Shown: in pieces, positions 5,310 through 5,797 of the stretch
Numbering within the stretch: position 1 is the first letter of the stretch
Layout of the letters: the number at the start of each line of letters is the position of its first letter
From: Lentimicrobiaceae bacterium
Lineage (GTDB): Bacteria; Bacteroidota; Bacteroidia; Bacteroidales; Lentimicrobiaceae
Direction of reading: 5' to 3'
DNA: 5,797 bases
Assembly: GCA_028697695.1 (NCBI GenBank)
Contig: JAQVEI010000164.1
Location: 1-5,797, forward strand
Program-made: the position numbers and the translations under genes
Notes under the pieces: model-generated
Seen by the model: the letters and a program-made list of their open reading frames with translations, nothing else
Databases searched by the model: none
Told to the model about the DNA's origin: nothing

Positions 5310-5797
5310 TTACCAATTGGGATTTTGTGTCAATGCACCTTGCGAAAGGTCTATCTCGTTTTGTGGCACAGGCAACAGTTCATGTTTTCCGGCCACGAAG
5401 CCTAAGGGTCCAAGCACCTGTGCGGCTCTTCCGGTACGCACCAAATCCCAGAATCTATGACCTTCCATAGCCAGTTCACGCCTGCGTTCAAGCAGGATAA
5501 GGTTTCGCAACTCATCCTTATCGGTGGTCACAATGTCCGGCAGGATAGTATTATCGCCCTGACGTGCACGCGAACGTATCTGATTTAAATAAACGAGTGC
5601 CTCGCCTGGTTTATTGTTTTCATTAAGTGCTTCAGCAGCCATGAGCAGCACATCTGCATACCGGATTATCCGGCGGTTGTGTCCAAATTGAGATGGCACA
5701 TCGTTTCCCGGAGTCCATACTTTTCGGTTATAGCATTCTACTTCTATAATGTTACCCTGATCATCGGTAGTCACATCCGGGGTTGGACCATCGCCAA
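5310..5797 (-). CDS. SusD/RagB family nutrient-binding lipoprotein (C-terminal 161 residues, truncated by window edge)
   Basis: The frame is open from the right edge to a TAA at 5310-5312. It begins with an incomplete codon, followed by 161 residues starting GDGPTPDVTTDDQGN. The C-terminal signatures of SusD/RagB are clear: NRRIIRYADVLLMAAEALNE, then EALVYLNQIRSRAR, then ILLERRRELAMEGHRFWDL, then HELLPVPQNEIDLS, and the typical ending QNPNW. Full-length members are about 450-600 residues, so about two thirds lies outside the window, including the signal peptide. SusD proteins sit on the cell surface, cap a SusC TonB-dependent channel and help take in oligosaccharides or other polymers. A susC gene is expected just upstream, beyond the right edge. 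The LamG lipoprotein follows after 47 bp with no terminator between them, which indicates cotranscription. The substrate cannot be read from this part. Confidence 0.95.
   Translation of the reverse strand, partial: GDGPTPDVTTDDQGNIIEVECYNRKVWTPGNDVPSQFGHNRRIIRYADVLLMAAEALNENNKPGEALVYLNQIRSRARQGDNTILPDIVTTDKDELRNLILLERRRELAMEGHRFWDLVRTGRAAQVLGPLGFVAGKHELLPVPQNEIDLSQGALTQNPNW

Overview
The window looks like chromosomal DNA of an environmental Bacteroidota species. Four things support this: the C-terminal part of a SusD/RagB family lipoprotein, a secreted protein with a type IX secretion (T9SS) C-terminal sorting domain, a lipoprotein whose signal ends in Cys-Lys-Asp5 (a surface-export type signal), and promoter -7 boxes of the Bacteroidota form TAnnTTTG with little or no Shine-Dalgarno sequence. 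T9SS together with SusD suggests a polymer-degrading, probably free-living member of the phylum. The genus cannot be told from this sequence.

Layout from left to right. Bases 1-720 (minus) hold the first 240 codons of a deoxyhypusine synthase-like protein that runs off the left edge. Bases 721-836 carry its probable promoter. Bases 834-863 are a strong intrinsic terminator for the next gene. Bases 882-2489 (minus) encode a 535-residue T9SS-exported protein made of two tandem carbohydrate-binding-like repeats, a third beta-sandwich module and a sorting domain, with no catalytic domain visible. Bases 2490-2928 are an AT-rich divergent promoter region. Bases 2929-3711 (plus) encode a secreted protein that resembles a lytic transglycosylase. 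Bases 3712-4002 separate it from the convergent gene and contain a 13-bp perfect-stem terminator for that gene. Bases 4003-5262 (minus) encode a surface lipoprotein with an Ig-like domain and a LamG/concanavalin-like domain. Bases 5310-5797 (minus) hold the C-terminal part of a SusD homologue that runs off the right edge.

How the genes may work together. The SusD homologue and the LamG lipoprotein are 47 bp apart on the same strand, and a terminator follows the lipoprotein. They therefore look like the end of a susC-susD-lipoprotein operon for glycan capture and uptake. The T9SS protein also looks like a glycan binder, but it has its own promoter and terminator, and a plus-strand gene separates it from the operon. 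Its link to the same substrate is inference. No glycoside hydrolase is visible, so the substrate cannot be named. The deoxyhypusine synthase-like gene (polyamine metabolism) and the transglycosylase-like gene appear functionally separate.

No RNA gene, mobile element, CRISPR array or broken gene was found. The best candidates for something little described are the tandem repeat module of the T9SS protein and the transglycosylase-like protein, which has Gly where I would expect a catalytic Glu.
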